DNA of 64,000 nucleotides from Galaxea fascicularis (Eukaryota; Cnidaria; Anthozoa; Scleractinia; Euphylliidae): NCBI GenBank assembly GCA_948470475.1, contig OX419338.1, positions 31,838,382 to 31,902,381 of the forward strand, read 5' to 3'. Shown piece by piece: positions 1 to 13,124 of this stretch (position 1 is its first letter; each line of letters starts with the position of its first letter). The notes under the pieces were generated by a model. It saw only the letters and a program-made list of their open reading frames with translations, ran no database searches and was not told where the DNA came from. The position numbers and the translations under genes were made by a program.

Positions 1-586
1 TTAGCTACGCTACCTGCGGGTGTGGTAACTCTGTATAAGTATTCAAAATTTCAATTAAAAAATAAATTTTAAAAAAATCAATCAGAAAAAAAAAAAACAG
101 TCCATATGGAAAGGCACTTATATGCAAGCTTGCACACGAAAGGGTTAACTGGAGTTGGCTTATATTGACGGGGTGGATGGACGAACGTACGGTTACGTCG
201 TGACCAAATTTTCTCGGATCGATGGGTTACCATATATTCTTATCAATTCGGCGCGCGACGAGCTCCGCTATTTAAATGTGTCCATAGGGTTAAGGGCTAA
301 GGCATTATTCTCCAACAATGCCCACGGGCTGATTAAGAATTATACGACAACAAAACAAAAGACTAGAAATTCAAAGGCCAAAGTGCATTTCTTTCTTTTT
401 TCTGAAAGTTGTTGCGGTTAAAGGCGACTGATGAGTACCGATAAACACTCTGATAATGAATTCTATGACCCTGACGAGACTGGATTTCAGCGAAGGCACA
501 TTGATAAATTCCCATCGAGCTGGTACCGTGAATCAACTGTTAGCTGCCTTTTTTAAACCAATGTAATAAGCTTTATAAAAAACAGC
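1..586. other. No gene recognised; repeat-like sequence
   Basis: An 88-codon open frame (155-421, +) exists, but it has no start context, no splice sites and no family resemblance I can name. The text around 140-290 looks like dispersed repetitive DNA rather than an exon. I see nothing else to annotate here. Confidence 0.4.
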
Positions 587-705
587 TCAGTCTTTACGAG
601 AAAATCTCAAACCTCGTCGTTGCTGAGTTGACTGACCTGACCATCGCTCGGTCAATACAGCAGCCTCAGTTTGAGCTGTTTGAGATTTCCCTGTAAAGAC
701 CATAC
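587..705. repeat. Small foldback (MITE-like) element
   Basis: The arms 590-611 and 679-700 are inverted copies of about 22 bases with a few mismatches (gtctttac...atctcaaa against its reverse complement). There is no coding capacity. This is typical of short non-autonomous DNA transposons; no target duplication is clear. Confidence 0.5.
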
Positions 706-920
706 TCTCGGTTAATACGTAGTTGATACCTCATATTTAGTCCCCTGATGTTATGTTATCTCTGCCTTCTCCTTTCGGGGGAATCATTGTTCACGTAGGA
801 GAAAAGACATAGTGTGATCCTTGAGCCATTTGTTAGGTGCAGTTGTTTCTAGAAATGTGATGTAATCTCCTTTCTAATTTTGCGTTAAAAAAAAATCTTA
901 AACCAGAAAGACGATCCGGA

Positions 921-1145
921 CCCGGGGCCCGTTTCTCGAAAGTCCTCAAAGCTTTTCGGGCCTGGAAAGCTATTTCCAAAAGTGTGATCCACTTATTCTA
1001 GAAAGCTGGTCTTTTACTATCTTTGTTTAGATCCGAAAGCGCACATTTGTTGCAAAATTTCATGCCTGGAAACGTATTCGTTTGGAAACTATTGCACCCT
1101 ATGTAGTCCCGAAGACGCTCGGGGGTTTCGAGAAACGCACGCCTG
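921..1145. repeat. MITE-like element with imperfect terminal inverted repeats
   Basis: The left end at 925-940 (ggcccgtttctcgaaa) is matched in inverse at about 1124-1143 (tttcgagaaacgcacgcc). The inside is non-coding. The superfamily cannot be told from the ends. Confidence 0.5.
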
Positions 1146-4094
1146 CTTCTCTACATAATCTGAATACTTAATTCCTCAACTCACCTTAATTCACACCCTT
1201 AGCTTCCTTTTATATATTTTACTAAGCTCATTTGCTGCCCCTTCAGGGTTGGCAAAAAGCGCCGGCTACTTTCCTAGTTTCGCCGACTTCTTCTACTTAA
1301 AATCGTTTTGACAACCCTGCCCCTTGAAACCTTTTTTTCTGCTGCGGATTTAGTGCCTTGGTTGTGAGGTTTGGTTTTACTAGTATTGATAGTGATCACA
1401 TTCTGCATTGGTTGCTTGCGTTGAAATGATATGGGGGACGAGTTGACTTGGTTGTCAAGTTGGACATAATTGCAGTCATATGAACTTGTTGTTGAAATTT
1501 TCTCAATTTTGTAATACAGAAAGGTCGCAATACAACGCATGCAAATGGCGTTGGGTATTCGACATTCCGTCCAATTTATTTTTCATCGTAATTGCCTATT
1601 TTACGAATAAGAAAGCCGTTAAATTTAAATTAAAAGACGTTTTTGGTAATGAAGTTCCAACGGTTTCTAATTTATTAAACACAAAGAAAATTTTTCCCTC
1701 ACTAGCCAAAGCAGAAATCGCCAAATGTTTTCTCACCTGTTTTCTAGCTTACAAATGCCGCAGTAAGGATTATTCATCAAAAAGGGGTGGCAGAACGTAT
1801 CCGACAACATAACTTAACTGCGAAAATCATTCTTCATTTCAGTTGTCAGAACAAAACCCAAGTGTACACGGGCAGTTAGCGAGAAAATGATTTATGCGAT
1901 AGCATTTTTTAATGTTTTCGGTTTTCGGGAAAAGAGAGTGTCAATCCAAAAATATTCTACTTAATCCCAGTAACAGTTTAGATATGATTTTAAGGTTGAA
2001 AACATGGCCCATTATTCACGGACAGCCAAACAGGAAAACGAAATGTTACAGGCCCTACGTTTCATGAATTTAAAGAGTTTTCAAAATTAAAAAAAAAAAG
2101 AAAATATCAAACACTGAACAAAATTTCACCTTAGCTGGAGTAATCCTTGCCAAATTATCTTTGCAAATGTGGCGATAAATGGATGACAAAACCAAAGATA
2201 TACTTGCCGAGCTATCGACTGCCGGCGGAATCACTCCTTTTTGTGGATAGTAGTGCTCGTCGCCTGATCCGTGCTAACGACAAGAACATCAATTTATAAG
2301 CTTTCTTTCCTCCCTTCTGGAAAATCTGGCCAAGAGCCAGCGGTAGAGATAACGTATGAAAAACCCCCGCAAGGGTGGTGGGAAAATCGATGGGAGATTG
2401 ATGAACACCTTGGTTAGAATTGACTCACATCGTCTTAATATGCCAATATTTATTCAGTATTAGTTCAGCGCAATGAAATTCTTGTTCTAACAGGTTGTCG
2501 GAATCGTTTTTTTTTTTAAATCAAATATCGACCTCTTAACAGCACCTTGTCGATAAAGTCAAATTCGTTCTTTGTGATAAAATCTTTATTTTGATTAATT
2601 TTTTATTTTGTGTTGGCTTTCGAATATTCCCTGCGCATAAATCTCGCATACTTAAAATTTCAAAGACGTCTTAGTATGTGTCATTAAGTCAGTCCGCACC
2701 AAAGTGTTGACTGTCCCCGAAACAAAAAAGCACAAATTTTAAATTTCAATCAATGCTTTCGATTTGACTGATATTCTCAGTAATCTTACCTGTCATTGAA
2801 AATAGTGGGTGGAGTTCCGTATGCAGAGTTATTTGCATGTTATGGAATGCAGCAGAATATTATTTTCTTCTGAAGGTTACCACAGAAGTAAAAGTAATAT
2901 TGTAAGCATTCGAGTATTAATGAACGTCTGAAGATGGTTACTTCAGTTAATGAAAATGCCAACTGATTTAGTTCTGAAGCTTCGACGCGCCGAAAATGTC
3001 TCCAGCGAACACTAAAAACAAAGACAACTTTGGAGATATGAAATGCACTTGGCAAAATGGCCCAATTCGCTTCAGTTCGTTCCAGCTCAATAGTAGAACA
3101 TCAGACCGGTGTATCATGGAAGGTCTCATTAACTTTAACGAGTTTACTCAGCGGCCTTCGATGAAGTAAACTGGCGGACACCACCCCCACAACAACCGTG
3201 AGAACGAAAGACATTTTCAACCCGCACGCCGCAACTGACATCACGTACTGCAGTCGCTTGTGGATAGTTCCACACTCTAAGATTCCACGCAATAAGCTTT
3301 AGTTTGAACTTCCCAAGTTTTAATAGAGACAAAATGGTATAGGTATTCAGCAGGAATTTTTTTTATTTCTGTCATACTAACTTCTCTCTTTGCATTTTCG
3401 TCTTTTTAGCATTACCCTTGTAATTCAGCCATTCGGAGGACAACAAGTTATGAATCTAGAAAGAATTTTCCAGTTTATCTCACATGTACCATACTGTGAA
3501 TCTTTCCTAGTCCCCCAAACTCCGTCAGTGTCGCTTCAGTGAGGTTGAAGAATCTACCGTCTATAGCCATAACCTAAACTTTGAACTAAAATCGTATATC
3601 CATATTTTGTTTCAAATACGTTGACAGCTGCACTCTTCTTCTCTTCTATGTAACAGTATTCAAATTTTCATAACTAACAAGATAAGACGCCACCGCAAAA
3701 TTTTCTTTCTTCAGTTCTGTTTACGTCGTATTTCATGTCTTTGAACACAGTATGTTTTGCTTGAGATTAAGCCTTGTACTGATTTTCTTAATATTAAAAT
3801 GTGAGACCGGTGTCAAATCTGTATATGATTGTGAGATAGATGTACGAGCCTTTATTATCTTTTGAGCGTAGCAAAACCCCATCCTGAAAACATAACAAAA
3901 GTGTAGCATTTTACGAGTTTATACGGAAATCAAAAGAGTGAGTTATCGTTTGATGAGTTTCTCGTTGATGATACTTATTATTATGTTTTTTAGCTCAAAC
4001 CAATCTGTGAACCACAGTTAATCTTGCGGTTTAAACTGAATAGATTACAATAACTGTAAGAAAATTTGTTATGGGACTGCTGATAATAATAATT
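1146..4094. other. Intergenic stretch, no gene recognised
   Basis: Open frames such as 1480-1812 (+) and 2840-3055 (-) are short, low in complexity and match no family I know. Long A/T runs occur near 2085 and 2510. I see no RNA gene or clear repeat. Confidence 0.35.
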
Positions 4095-4212
4095 AACAAT
4101 TATTCCATGAGCGCGCGTTGGATGTGAGATGGTAAATAGCCAACAAGGCCCGTAGGGCCGAGTTGGCTATAACCAATCTCATATCCAACAAGCGCGAATG
4201 GAATAATTGTTT
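4095..4212. repeat. Nested hairpin foldback element
   Basis: The outer arms 4096-4133 and 4171-4210 are inverted copies (acaattattccatgagcgcg and its near reverse complement). The inner stretch 4138-4169 is itself a hairpin (agccaacaaggccc / gggccgagttggct). The whole 118 bases can fold into one long stem, so this is a non-autonomous foldback element. Confidence 0.65.
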
Positions 4213-4468
4213 TATTAAATTATCAACCTTCGGTTTTGTTAAATTTTATTTAAGTGTAAGAAACGACCAGAAAGTGATGTGACTTTCGGGCGCCAAAACA
4301 ACATGATGTTTTGATCACATGATACGTGCACCGCCTTGTGAACAGTTGAATGAAGAAGCAAATTAAGCTTACAGCTGAACTGAAAATTTACAGTAATCCA
4401 AACTTCACGCACTGCTTCGTACGGGTAAAAACCTTACTAAAGAGTTCTCAAGTGTTTAAAGCTCAAAC

Positions 4469-5918
4469 TCATCGGGAAGAGTAATTATTGTGAACATTTA
4501 CCCTACAGTTGTAAAAATACTGGGGAAAGCTTCTCTGATCGCTATGCCGTAAAACGGATGTTGAACTGGTTGAAAAATTATTTTCGACAAGAACTAGTTT
4601 CCCGGGCTCTTGATTTGGAAATTCTTCAGGGATTGGCCTGCATTGCTGCTGGATTTCGTTTTCTTTTCCCTGCACTGAAGTGGCACTACCAGAAGAGACG
4701 TTTCTTATGAAATCACTGAGAACGAGTGGCATCTTCTGTTGTTGTTCCATCGAAGGCCGCTCGTTGTAGGACTGATCGGTCCTGTGTCCCGTTATGGACT
4801 TGATGTGCCTCGTCTCGCAATTATGGTTGGAGTGCACTGTAACAGATGTTGCTCTGAGGCAGTGGTTTGTGAGATGTGGCTCTATACCTGCTCGCTTTGA
4901 TATCTCTTTCATCATGTTGTCGAGCGTAGTTGTGCCAAGAGGTGCGCTGCAAAACCAGATTTTGTCGTCTGCGGGATTGAACTTCTTGCTTTGACCATCT
5001 CTTGGTCCCTGAAACAGAGCATCTGACGTTGGATTGAGATGGCCCAGGTAGTTCTTGAGCGTTTTCACTGCACATCTTTCAGATCCCGGGGCAGAAAATA
5101 TTTTCACATCTGATTCATCTTCAGCATCTGCGAGGCCGCCCTGGTGATTTATTGTAGCCGGTAAGGAACCAGGCTGACTTCTGTTCAGTTCGTATTATTC
5201 AACCCCTTGTGGAGTTTTTCGTAGAGCCGGAGAGCATTGCCGGTGTCAACTGTCGTTGGTTTTCACATCCCCGTCTTCCAAAAAAGAGGCTAGGGTAGAA
5301 CTGTCCTCCTGTAACTGGGCAGGATTCAAGCTGTCGGCCGGTGCGAGTTCGCGGCTCTCAAATAACTTCTTCAGCTGCTCTTTCGAGATTGCTTTTCTGT
5401 GGACAACGCCAGCTATTTTTCCTGTTTTCCTTAGGTCTTTCACGAAAGAGTCTAAAACTTTATTTGCCTCAGTAAAAGCGGGGTCAGAGATGATAGAAAA
5501 TGGTTTGTTGTGTGGCGGCGAGCGAAGGAAACTATCAATGGCGGCTCTTATGGATTTTGTGGATGGACTTTTGTAATACGTGCCATCTTTCTTCCTCGCA
5601 GATGTGTAAAAACACTTCAAACAAACATTCAGTTCTTCTTTTGACATTTCTTCTACTGGCTTTGAAAATGTGGTGCCACCAGGACTAGCAAGCCATTCTG
5701 TAACATTAAAGTAAACATTGTTGTTGTTACGTAACCTCTACTAATGCGTAAAATCTCGACGGTCATATTTGAAATTTTGCAGCTTTTAACTTATACGTAC
5801 CGTTAAATAATCTCATTCCGAACTTAGTGGCTTTTTTTGTTGTTTCTGGGACGGCCTTGTCCATAAATTATTGAATTTCCTCTGTGGAGAGCTCACCGAA
5901 TCTGCTTTTTTCATCCAT
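4469..5918 (-). pseudogene. Crypton/ZMYM-like tyrosine recombinase relic
   Basis: The protein text matches the Crypton-derived recombinase family (also found in ZMYM2-, KCTD1- and QRICH1-type proteins). Exon 1 (5918-5801) carries the N-terminal motif TTKKATKFGMRLF and ends at a good donor (GTACGT). Exon 2 starts at 5697 after ...ttacag; the phase-1 junction restores the family's expected E-W. Exon 2 then shows the core-binding segment (LNVCLKCFYTSARKKDGTYY) and, in 5107-4469, the catalytic part with H-C-L-R-A-T, ITGHR and a Tyr in QSYNERPS, matching the R-H-R-Y layout. It is broken: in-frame stops at 5875-5873, 5248-5246 and 5197-5195, and the middle block between the core-binding and catalytic parts is largely missing. 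Confident on family; whether it came from an active Crypton or a domesticated gene is open. Confidence 0.75.
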
Positions 5919-6349
5919 TTTTTTGGCTTCCCGTGAAAAGTTTCATGCCGAGCGACCTTTGACGCATTCATTTCCATATAAGGTCAAACTCAGGTATAAT
6001 GGCTGGTAACCGAGATCTAGTGAACCAATCAAAAAGCTAGAATTGCATTATCCGAGGTTGAGAATTTAATAATACAGGATATTTGAAATTGGGTTTTAAT
6101 AAACTATGGACCACTCGCTTGCCTTTTACATAGTTTTTGAATTTGCCAAAGCAATTTTGGTCTACATAAATGCGTTGGTGGCGTCACAATCTCGTTAAGG
6201 TCGTTAAGTTTCCGCGACTCAGTTGTGCCGTCGGCTTTAATCTGGTCGGGTCACTTGAACTAAGCAATATGGTTGACTAAAAAATATATTCATAAACTTT
6301 TTCAAAAGGCCATATTCGTATTCTCGGTATTGAACTGGATCTAGCAAGT

Positions 6350-6494
6350 GGAGACTCTTGTGGGGGAATCTTTTCATATGTAAGGGTTATCGGCCTTGAA
6401 CAGCTCGTGGTTATGTGATTTATTCCCCCCTAAAAGAACAAAGGAATCCGAGCTGATGTAAAAATAAGTGAATGTATTCCCCCACAAGAGCCCC
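6350..6494. repeat. Short MITE-like element
   Basis: The inverted ends 6350-6369 (ggagactcttgtgggggaat) and 6476-6494 (attcccccacaagagcccc) enclose about 105 non-coding bases. No target duplication is obvious. Confidence 0.45.
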
Positions 6495-6499
6495 AATTA

Positions 6500-9400
6500 T
6501 CATAATCTACAGGGGTACGCTCGACCTGGTTCGATTGTAATGTGCAGTCGAAGTTCTTCGCACGCATACAACAGGTATCGTGTGATATGCGATTTCGAGT
6601 GTCAGAGGGGAAAACAGTGGCTTTTCTGTAATGAAGTCAGTAAACTGTGTTTGTCATCAATGTGTTTCATAGTAAAACAATTATTGTGTTCAAACCAGCG
6701 TAACATCGCCAGATTTTAGCAAGTCGGAAGTCTTTGAGTAAGAAGAGAGTTTGTGACGAAGGTTCAAGGACTTGTTTAAAAAGACCAAAGACTCAGCATG
6801 AGAAATTAATGGGAAAACACGATTCACCAGCACCATAGCATTTACTTTAGTCTACCATTAAACCATGAATAGTCTAGGAAAATGTTTTCAGGAACATTGA
6901 GCTGAAGCTACTACATGGTGAGCAAGAAAATTAAATCATAGTCTCTATGACAACAGTTGTTCTCACTTAGTGCCTTTTCTGACATGTTTGTAATTGAAGA
7001 TTATTGAGTAAAGAAGCATATTTGACGTAAGGTAAAACTATATTTAAAAATCGATGCTTAACTATTCAAGACGACAACTGAGTACGTCTTTTGTTAAAAC
7101 TGTACGTTTTTAACAACAGCTGTTGGTGTTATAAATTTTATTCAAGCACGTAAAAAGAGACACTGAAACCTTCGTCAGTTCGTGAATGCGAAACGCTTTA
7201 TAGAATGACGCGTTACTTTTTGCATTAAAATGTTGTCTTGTTTTTTAATTTCATATAGAAATTGAAATGCATTTTGGCTCGTCGGTAGTTTTCAATGCTT
7301 CTCCGTGTTTTTAATTTCAATAACAGCGAAATGAAAACGCCGTTAATAAAGTTGATCGTTTCAAAAAGAAGTGAAAACCTGGGGTCTTTATATCCGCAGA
7401 ACACTTGCAACCCATCGGTGGGTGAACTATTGTTCAAAACGTAGTCATAAATTAAATTGACGAATTGTCTTCAACGTACATTTCCCACGGCAGGAAAAAA
7501 AAATGAAGGATACCATGATCCAGAATGTGGACGAAAGAAGATGAACAAAATGTGGTTATTTTTCGATGGAGGTTTTGAAGCCTAAGTGCCATTAGGGATA
7601 CACGAAATCAGGTAAGGCAATCAATCAAAATACTATCATTGAAAAACATACATGCAGATGAAGCCGGGAAACAACACAGTTTGTTTGCCTGTTCTATGCT
7701 TGCTTTTTGCTGTTAATTTTCCGACCTTCTGATTTCTTAATTTCGTTGACTTTTTTACGCTTTGGAAAGAAACATCGTTTCTAAACAAGCGTATCACAGT
7801 TTGGAAAAATCACTAAATTTCGTTTCCGTTAGGAGCTGCAAGCGGGTTTACTAACTTCAGTTTTATATTTAGCTTCGATGTGGGCCCTTTGGATAAGATT
7901 GTTGTCTTTGAAATCTGCCCAAACTCAACGGAGATATTACGGGTTGAGTTTACACCATGCGTAGGCCAGACCATTCTGTTATTTGTATGAATATTACTTC
8001 AATGTTTTCAGTTCAACAAAAACTGAAATTTAGCCATCCTTTCGCAAAACTGATGACAATATATTCTTCTTTTATCAATCACGCTTTTCATCGCGTAGAT
8101 ATGATTTTTAAAAACCTGTCGACCAGCTACATGCAATATAAAAAGAAATTCATCTGAAAGGAAATGCCGCTGCCAAATGAAGGTTAAATTTTCTACTAGT
8201 GTGCAACACGTTTTCCTTACGTTAAAAATTATTATTTCAGTCAAGAAATTGCCGGAACATTAAACTCTGTATAGCAACAAAATGATCGTTTTAACAATAT
8301 GCTCTATCAGCACTACCAAAACTATTAGCTTTCGGGCAAAATTTTGAATATAAATATCTCTTAGTGCCATAAACGATAAGACACAAATCACTACGATTAT
8401 AATGTTTTTAATTTTTCTAGCAAAATAAAAAGTCGATTAATGTTAAAGACGACTGACTAACGTGCAATTTCTGAAGCAAGATGAATCTTGCTCAAAGAGT
8501 TTATCCCGTATGTTTCATCCGAAAGAGATAGTATGTCTATATGTGATCTCGTTTTTTGTGTATACGTGTGTAACGATAGAAAAACAAAGGGGGTTTTAAT
8601 ACTTAGTGCAATTTTATAATCCTGAAGTACGCACCTCAAGAAACATACCTTTTATAAGAACAGTTTTTTCAGTATTAACATTAACCCAGAGGAAAAAGAA
8701 CAGATGTTGTTAATCTCAAATGTGAACAAGTATAAATAACTCTAGCTCAAAAGATGCGGTTAACCTTTCACGAACAATCTATAACGACAAAGAAAACCGT
8801 TATGAAAGTATGAAATAACGTTGATAATAAAAACGGAAGCGGTGTTTTCGTTTTTCTTTTCAGTGATTCAAAAAACATCTATAAAATGACTTTCAACTAA
8901 TCTCGCGACCGTTAGAGCAAACATACGTATCTATGTGAAAATCGTCGCTACATGCTATTTCAAAAGGAAACTAATTCTTTAAAAATATTCAGTGAACTCG
9001 TATTTCGACATTTGCACTTAAAAATATTCTCTTTTAGTTTAAAGCAGTTCATAAAAATTGCATGGAGAAATAGCCATGTTTTTGGAAGTTCTTAAGGAAT
9101 GATAGGCACGCCCTCACAAATTAGTCGGCGTTTGTAAATCCACTTAGAATGGGCTGGCAAAAAGTAGGTATTGTTTGTTCGCTTTCCCTTTAATTTTTAA
9201 TAGCAGGCAGAAAAATATATGCCGAATTTAGTTGTTGGGAATCTTTCCCTTCACGGCTACCGGCATGACGCAAACAATGAAGAGAAAGCATTTCCTGGAG
9301 TTTATCACCTGTTATGATCTGGAGACATCCAAACCTTGTACATTTTGAGAGTACACGCGATTATCGAAAGAAAAAATGAAAATAAACGCGTTGGTCCGCT

Positions 9401-11800
9401 AGTACACACAACTGTGGAAATGAACTCGTTGCTGCGAGTTATCGGTTTTCTAGAAATATATTCCAACAAAGAACTAACTTTTGCATTTTTCCCACGCAAT
9501 GACGAAATAATTGTCATACAGGTTTTTAAGATTAGATGTAAGATGAATTAGATTGAAAGATTGCTTTCTAGTTGGTCTTTTTGTCTCCAGTGGGTTTTGA
9601 AACAAGTGCATTCCTTAGCCTGTGACGAGTTCAATGACGAAAGACGTGGAAAAGCGAATTGACAAGAGGAACTCAATTTTAGGAGTGTTTGAGCTAGCAA
9701 TAGAAAAAATGAAGCACGGTTTATCTTTCAACTGCCAAGTCAATTAAGAGGCGAGTGATAATGTTTCATAGCCCTCGCTGCCTATGAAGCTTTCATCTTT
9801 AATTGCCAGCTCGGACAAAGAAAACGTTATGGCCTAACAGATGTGTCACAAAATTTAAACACAGCGACGCCTCGAGGAAATACAAGAACAAAGGCTCTTT
9901 CCAGCCTAGTTAAATTAACTTTACCGGCGGAAATTGAAGGGGAGGAATTCATTGTGGCTTCTTTTATATATTGAAGATTGAAATGACAGGAATGAACATC
10001 GAAGAAGCTGCAACGTTGGCGCGTACAGAGCTTGCAAGGGATCGAAGAACGGAAAGCGGGTATGTATGACATCACATTTTGTTATCGTAAGATGCGACGC
10101 GAAACAGCTTCAAAGTTCTAACATAATTAAAGCAACATTTTCTATTTTAGAATTTTTCGGTTAAAAGCAATTAAATCTCAAGATTTTACAGAGAAATGTT
10201 TCCCCGTTTACTCGGCATTTGCTTACGCTTTTCATTTTCGTTTCATTTATTATGTGAGACGTACATTCAAACGAGGCATGTATAATTGATAACACTAAGA
10301 AAAACTGGTATGTTTTGATATAAATAGGAAATCAACGTCGCATGCTTGCAAAGTGAATTTTTTTCTTCCATTGAATTAGCTCCTTAAACCTCTAAAAGTT
10401 GTATAAGACATTCCAAAAAAACTCGTTTAACGTTTCTGTTGATATTTAAAATTAAAAACAAGAAAACAAAGTAACCAACAAACAAACAGAACAATATTAC
10501 TCTTCAAATTCTTCAAATACTCAGGAAAGGGAATCGCTTCATTGAGGCCCGGGCAGGAATTGGACACAAAAATGGTTATCGTTTGAGCAACTACATTTTC
10601 TTTTTGCTGCCACTGAACTTTTGAAATTTTTCATTCTAGAACATGTCATTAATGCGACTGAATCGTACTCCATACTCAAAGAAGCATAGCGCATGAAATA
10701 CTCGTAATTTGCAGTCGGAAGACAATAAAATAATGATTTCATCTTAAGCACTTAAAAACTCGGCGGCCGGCCTTTTTTCAGTAATGTCACCTTTTTGAAA
10801 CATTTGAGTTTCAAATCTAAATCAGACATATTTCGTCGTTTTAATATACTGAATAAAAACGTCGTTTTGTGGTAGAAAGATGGCACAGGATCCTAGTTAA
10901 ATGATTTCCTTTCTGGCATAGCTAAGCAATAATCTTTTCAATTCGTTGTTTGGAAGGTCATTAATATAAATGTCTATTTTTACACTTATTTGTCTCTACC
11001 AGTAAACCCGAGTTAACTAGTTGTTTTCAACGAAACCGAAAAAAACTAAAGCAATCGTCGCCGTTCTTATTATAATAATAAAGCCTATTTATAGCGCTTT
11101 TCAATTGAGGGTGAAAAGTAATTCGCTTTGGTTTTGCTTTCCTTCGCTGTGTGATTGGTTGACAAAACTCGCGCAACTTTTTCGGCCAATGAGGGACTTG
11201 TCAGAAATTAGGGGGGTAGGGGGGGGGTGGAAAACAGGGGAGGGTCACAGTTTTTTGAGCCCTTCAAAGGGAGGGTTATGAAAAAATAAAATGACAGGAA
11301 AAAGAGGGAGGGTCACAACAAATTAAGCCACCATGATGGTAAAGGGATGCTTCAATATCATTTTTTTTTCAAAATAACAATTATATCCAAAAATCAAGGC
11401 ATGCAATTATTTGACAATAGAAGCTATTGAAAGTATAAATGCAACAACCCAACTTATAACATAGTGAGTGTCTTTCTTTCCGGTCGAAAAACTGTCATCA
11501 TCCCACTGAGCAAAAAGCTTTCTTTTGTCTTGTTTCTCCAACACAGAGACCAGTTGTAAGTTCGTCACAGGATTTTAATTCAATTTTGCTTTATTAAAAG
11601 TACTGAATCATTTTTCTTTTACCACCGTATATCTAGAATTTGGACGTTTTATTTGTCCAGGGGAGGATCGGGACATTTTAATCCCCTTCCTTGAAAAGTT
11701 CATTTTATTTTCATCGCTTCACTTAAAATCTTCGCCCAGCTTAGAACCAATAAAAAAGCGTGATTTCAAGAATATGTATATGATAAGCGTAATTTATCCC
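6500..11800. other. Long intergenic stretch, no gene recognised
   Basis: Only short open frames without recognisable domains, signal peptides or convincing splice-site pairs. AT-rich with scattered homopolymers; a G-rich run lies at about 11205-11250. Single small exons may have been missed. Confidence 0.35.
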
Positions 11801-11837
11801 ATGCAGGTACAATAACTACAGCACACAAAACATCGAA

Positions 11838-13124
11838 ATGCAACTCTCAAGGGCTGTCATATTTACAATTGCCTTCATCACGTTGCTGTGCAGCTCTGTT
11901 AAAGCTTCCCCAGTTCTTGATGACAAGGCGTCGATAGACGACCTTAAAGCCATAGCTAAGAAACAGGAGAACAGGTTCAAACGGATATGTGGGATGTCGT
12001 TAATCTGCCGGCCATACACCAAGGTAAAGGCACGTTTTTACGCCTCGTTGTCTTTAAGTGACTGATTGAATTTCTCAGTTATCATTCGCAAGTTTTGCAC
12101 GACGCATGCGTTCAAACGTTTGGTTCTGTCGTTGCATGTCCTTTGTTTACCCTGTAACCCTATCCAGACTAGGGCAAGGGAGGGGAGGGAGCGATTTCTG
12201 CCTGTGGACATTGAACCTCTGACAGACAAATTGATATGGTAAGTCAGTGATTGTTAAAGTAGACGTTGTTATGGCGACCAAATTTTAACTGACACCTCAA
12301 GTTTTGAAAACTCAAATCTCAGATGACCTCCCAATGAAAATGTTGATGAAATTTCGCGTTAAATTACCTCACCAGTCGATGTACGATGGTGGGCGATCAA
12401 GGGAAATCTTAGGAAGAATAATTTACCCTCCAAGGTTGACCGTTATAGTGTTGGCACTCTCGGAGTCCTTAAGGAAGAGTGATGCCCCCCCCCCCCCATC
12501 CCCACTACCATGGTCTAAAACATGTAGAAACGCCCGATCTGCATAGGATAGGCAATACCCAAGACGTAGTTACTGTAGTTGCTATGATACGCTCGCAACT
12601 CCTAATTAAGTCCACACGAGACTGCACGCATTTATTGAGTTAGTTGGAGGGTAGGAGATGATCTGATCTCCTGACCTCGGAAAATTATCAGTTGGTGACA
12701 AAAACAACCGATTAAAATGGCCGTTAGCTCTTTGCCCCAAAAAGCTTTAAGAGAGAGGGGGTGTGTGGTCCGCCACGTTTTCACGGCCTTCGATTACCGG
12801 TCGGAGAAAGGTAGGCACGTAAGTGGAAGAAAGGAGCTACGATGGTTCAGTGCATACGTAGGTACATAGGCAGGTAGGTGGGTGGGTGAGTGTGTGGATA
12901 GGTACGTAGGTAGGTAGGAAGATAGATTGGTCGGCATGCAGGTAGATACGCACTACAAGGTTTAAAGATGGTATGAATGAATAAACTAAAGCCTTTGACC
13001 TCACGTTTGCTTACAGCCAGGCGGGAGACGAGCTTGGATACCACTTCTTAAAAGACGCAAAGATGATGGCTTTGTTACCCCAAGCGGAAATCGCCAACTC
13101 GAAGATAAAAACAAAGAGTATTAA
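11838..13124 (+). CDS. Candidate secreted amidated ring-peptide (neuropeptide/hormone) precursor
   Basis: Two exons, 11838-12023 and 13017-13124, joined in phase 0 give a 97-residue precursor. Exon 1 has a clear signal peptide (MQLSRAVIFTIAFITLLCSS, likely cut at VKA|SP), an acidic spacer and a Lys-Arg site at about residues 49-50. It then holds a short segment with two Cys five residues apart (CGMSLIC), and ends at the donor AAG|GTAAAG. Exon 2 follows a pyrimidine-rich acceptor (tttgcttacag) and opens with Pro-Gly-Gly-Arg-Arg, a classic amidation plus dibasic cleavage site; a further KRRK follows, and the frame closes at TAA 13122-13124. By the usual rules for such precursors the product would be a peptide of about 15 residues with one disulfide ring and an amidated end. 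I recognise no named family. It could instead be an antimicrobial or venom-type peptide. The join is inferred. Confidence 0.6.
12487..12499. repeat. Poly-C run in the intron
   Basis: About 13 consecutive C within the intron of the putative peptide gene; likely unstable in length. Confidence 0.7.
12862..12920. repeat. Degenerate GTAG microsatellite
   Basis: An imperfect run of ggta/gtag/ggtg tetramers in the intron of the putative peptide gene. It creates a Pro/Tyr-rich shadow frame on the minus strand (12847-13044), which is not a gene. Confidence 0.7.
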
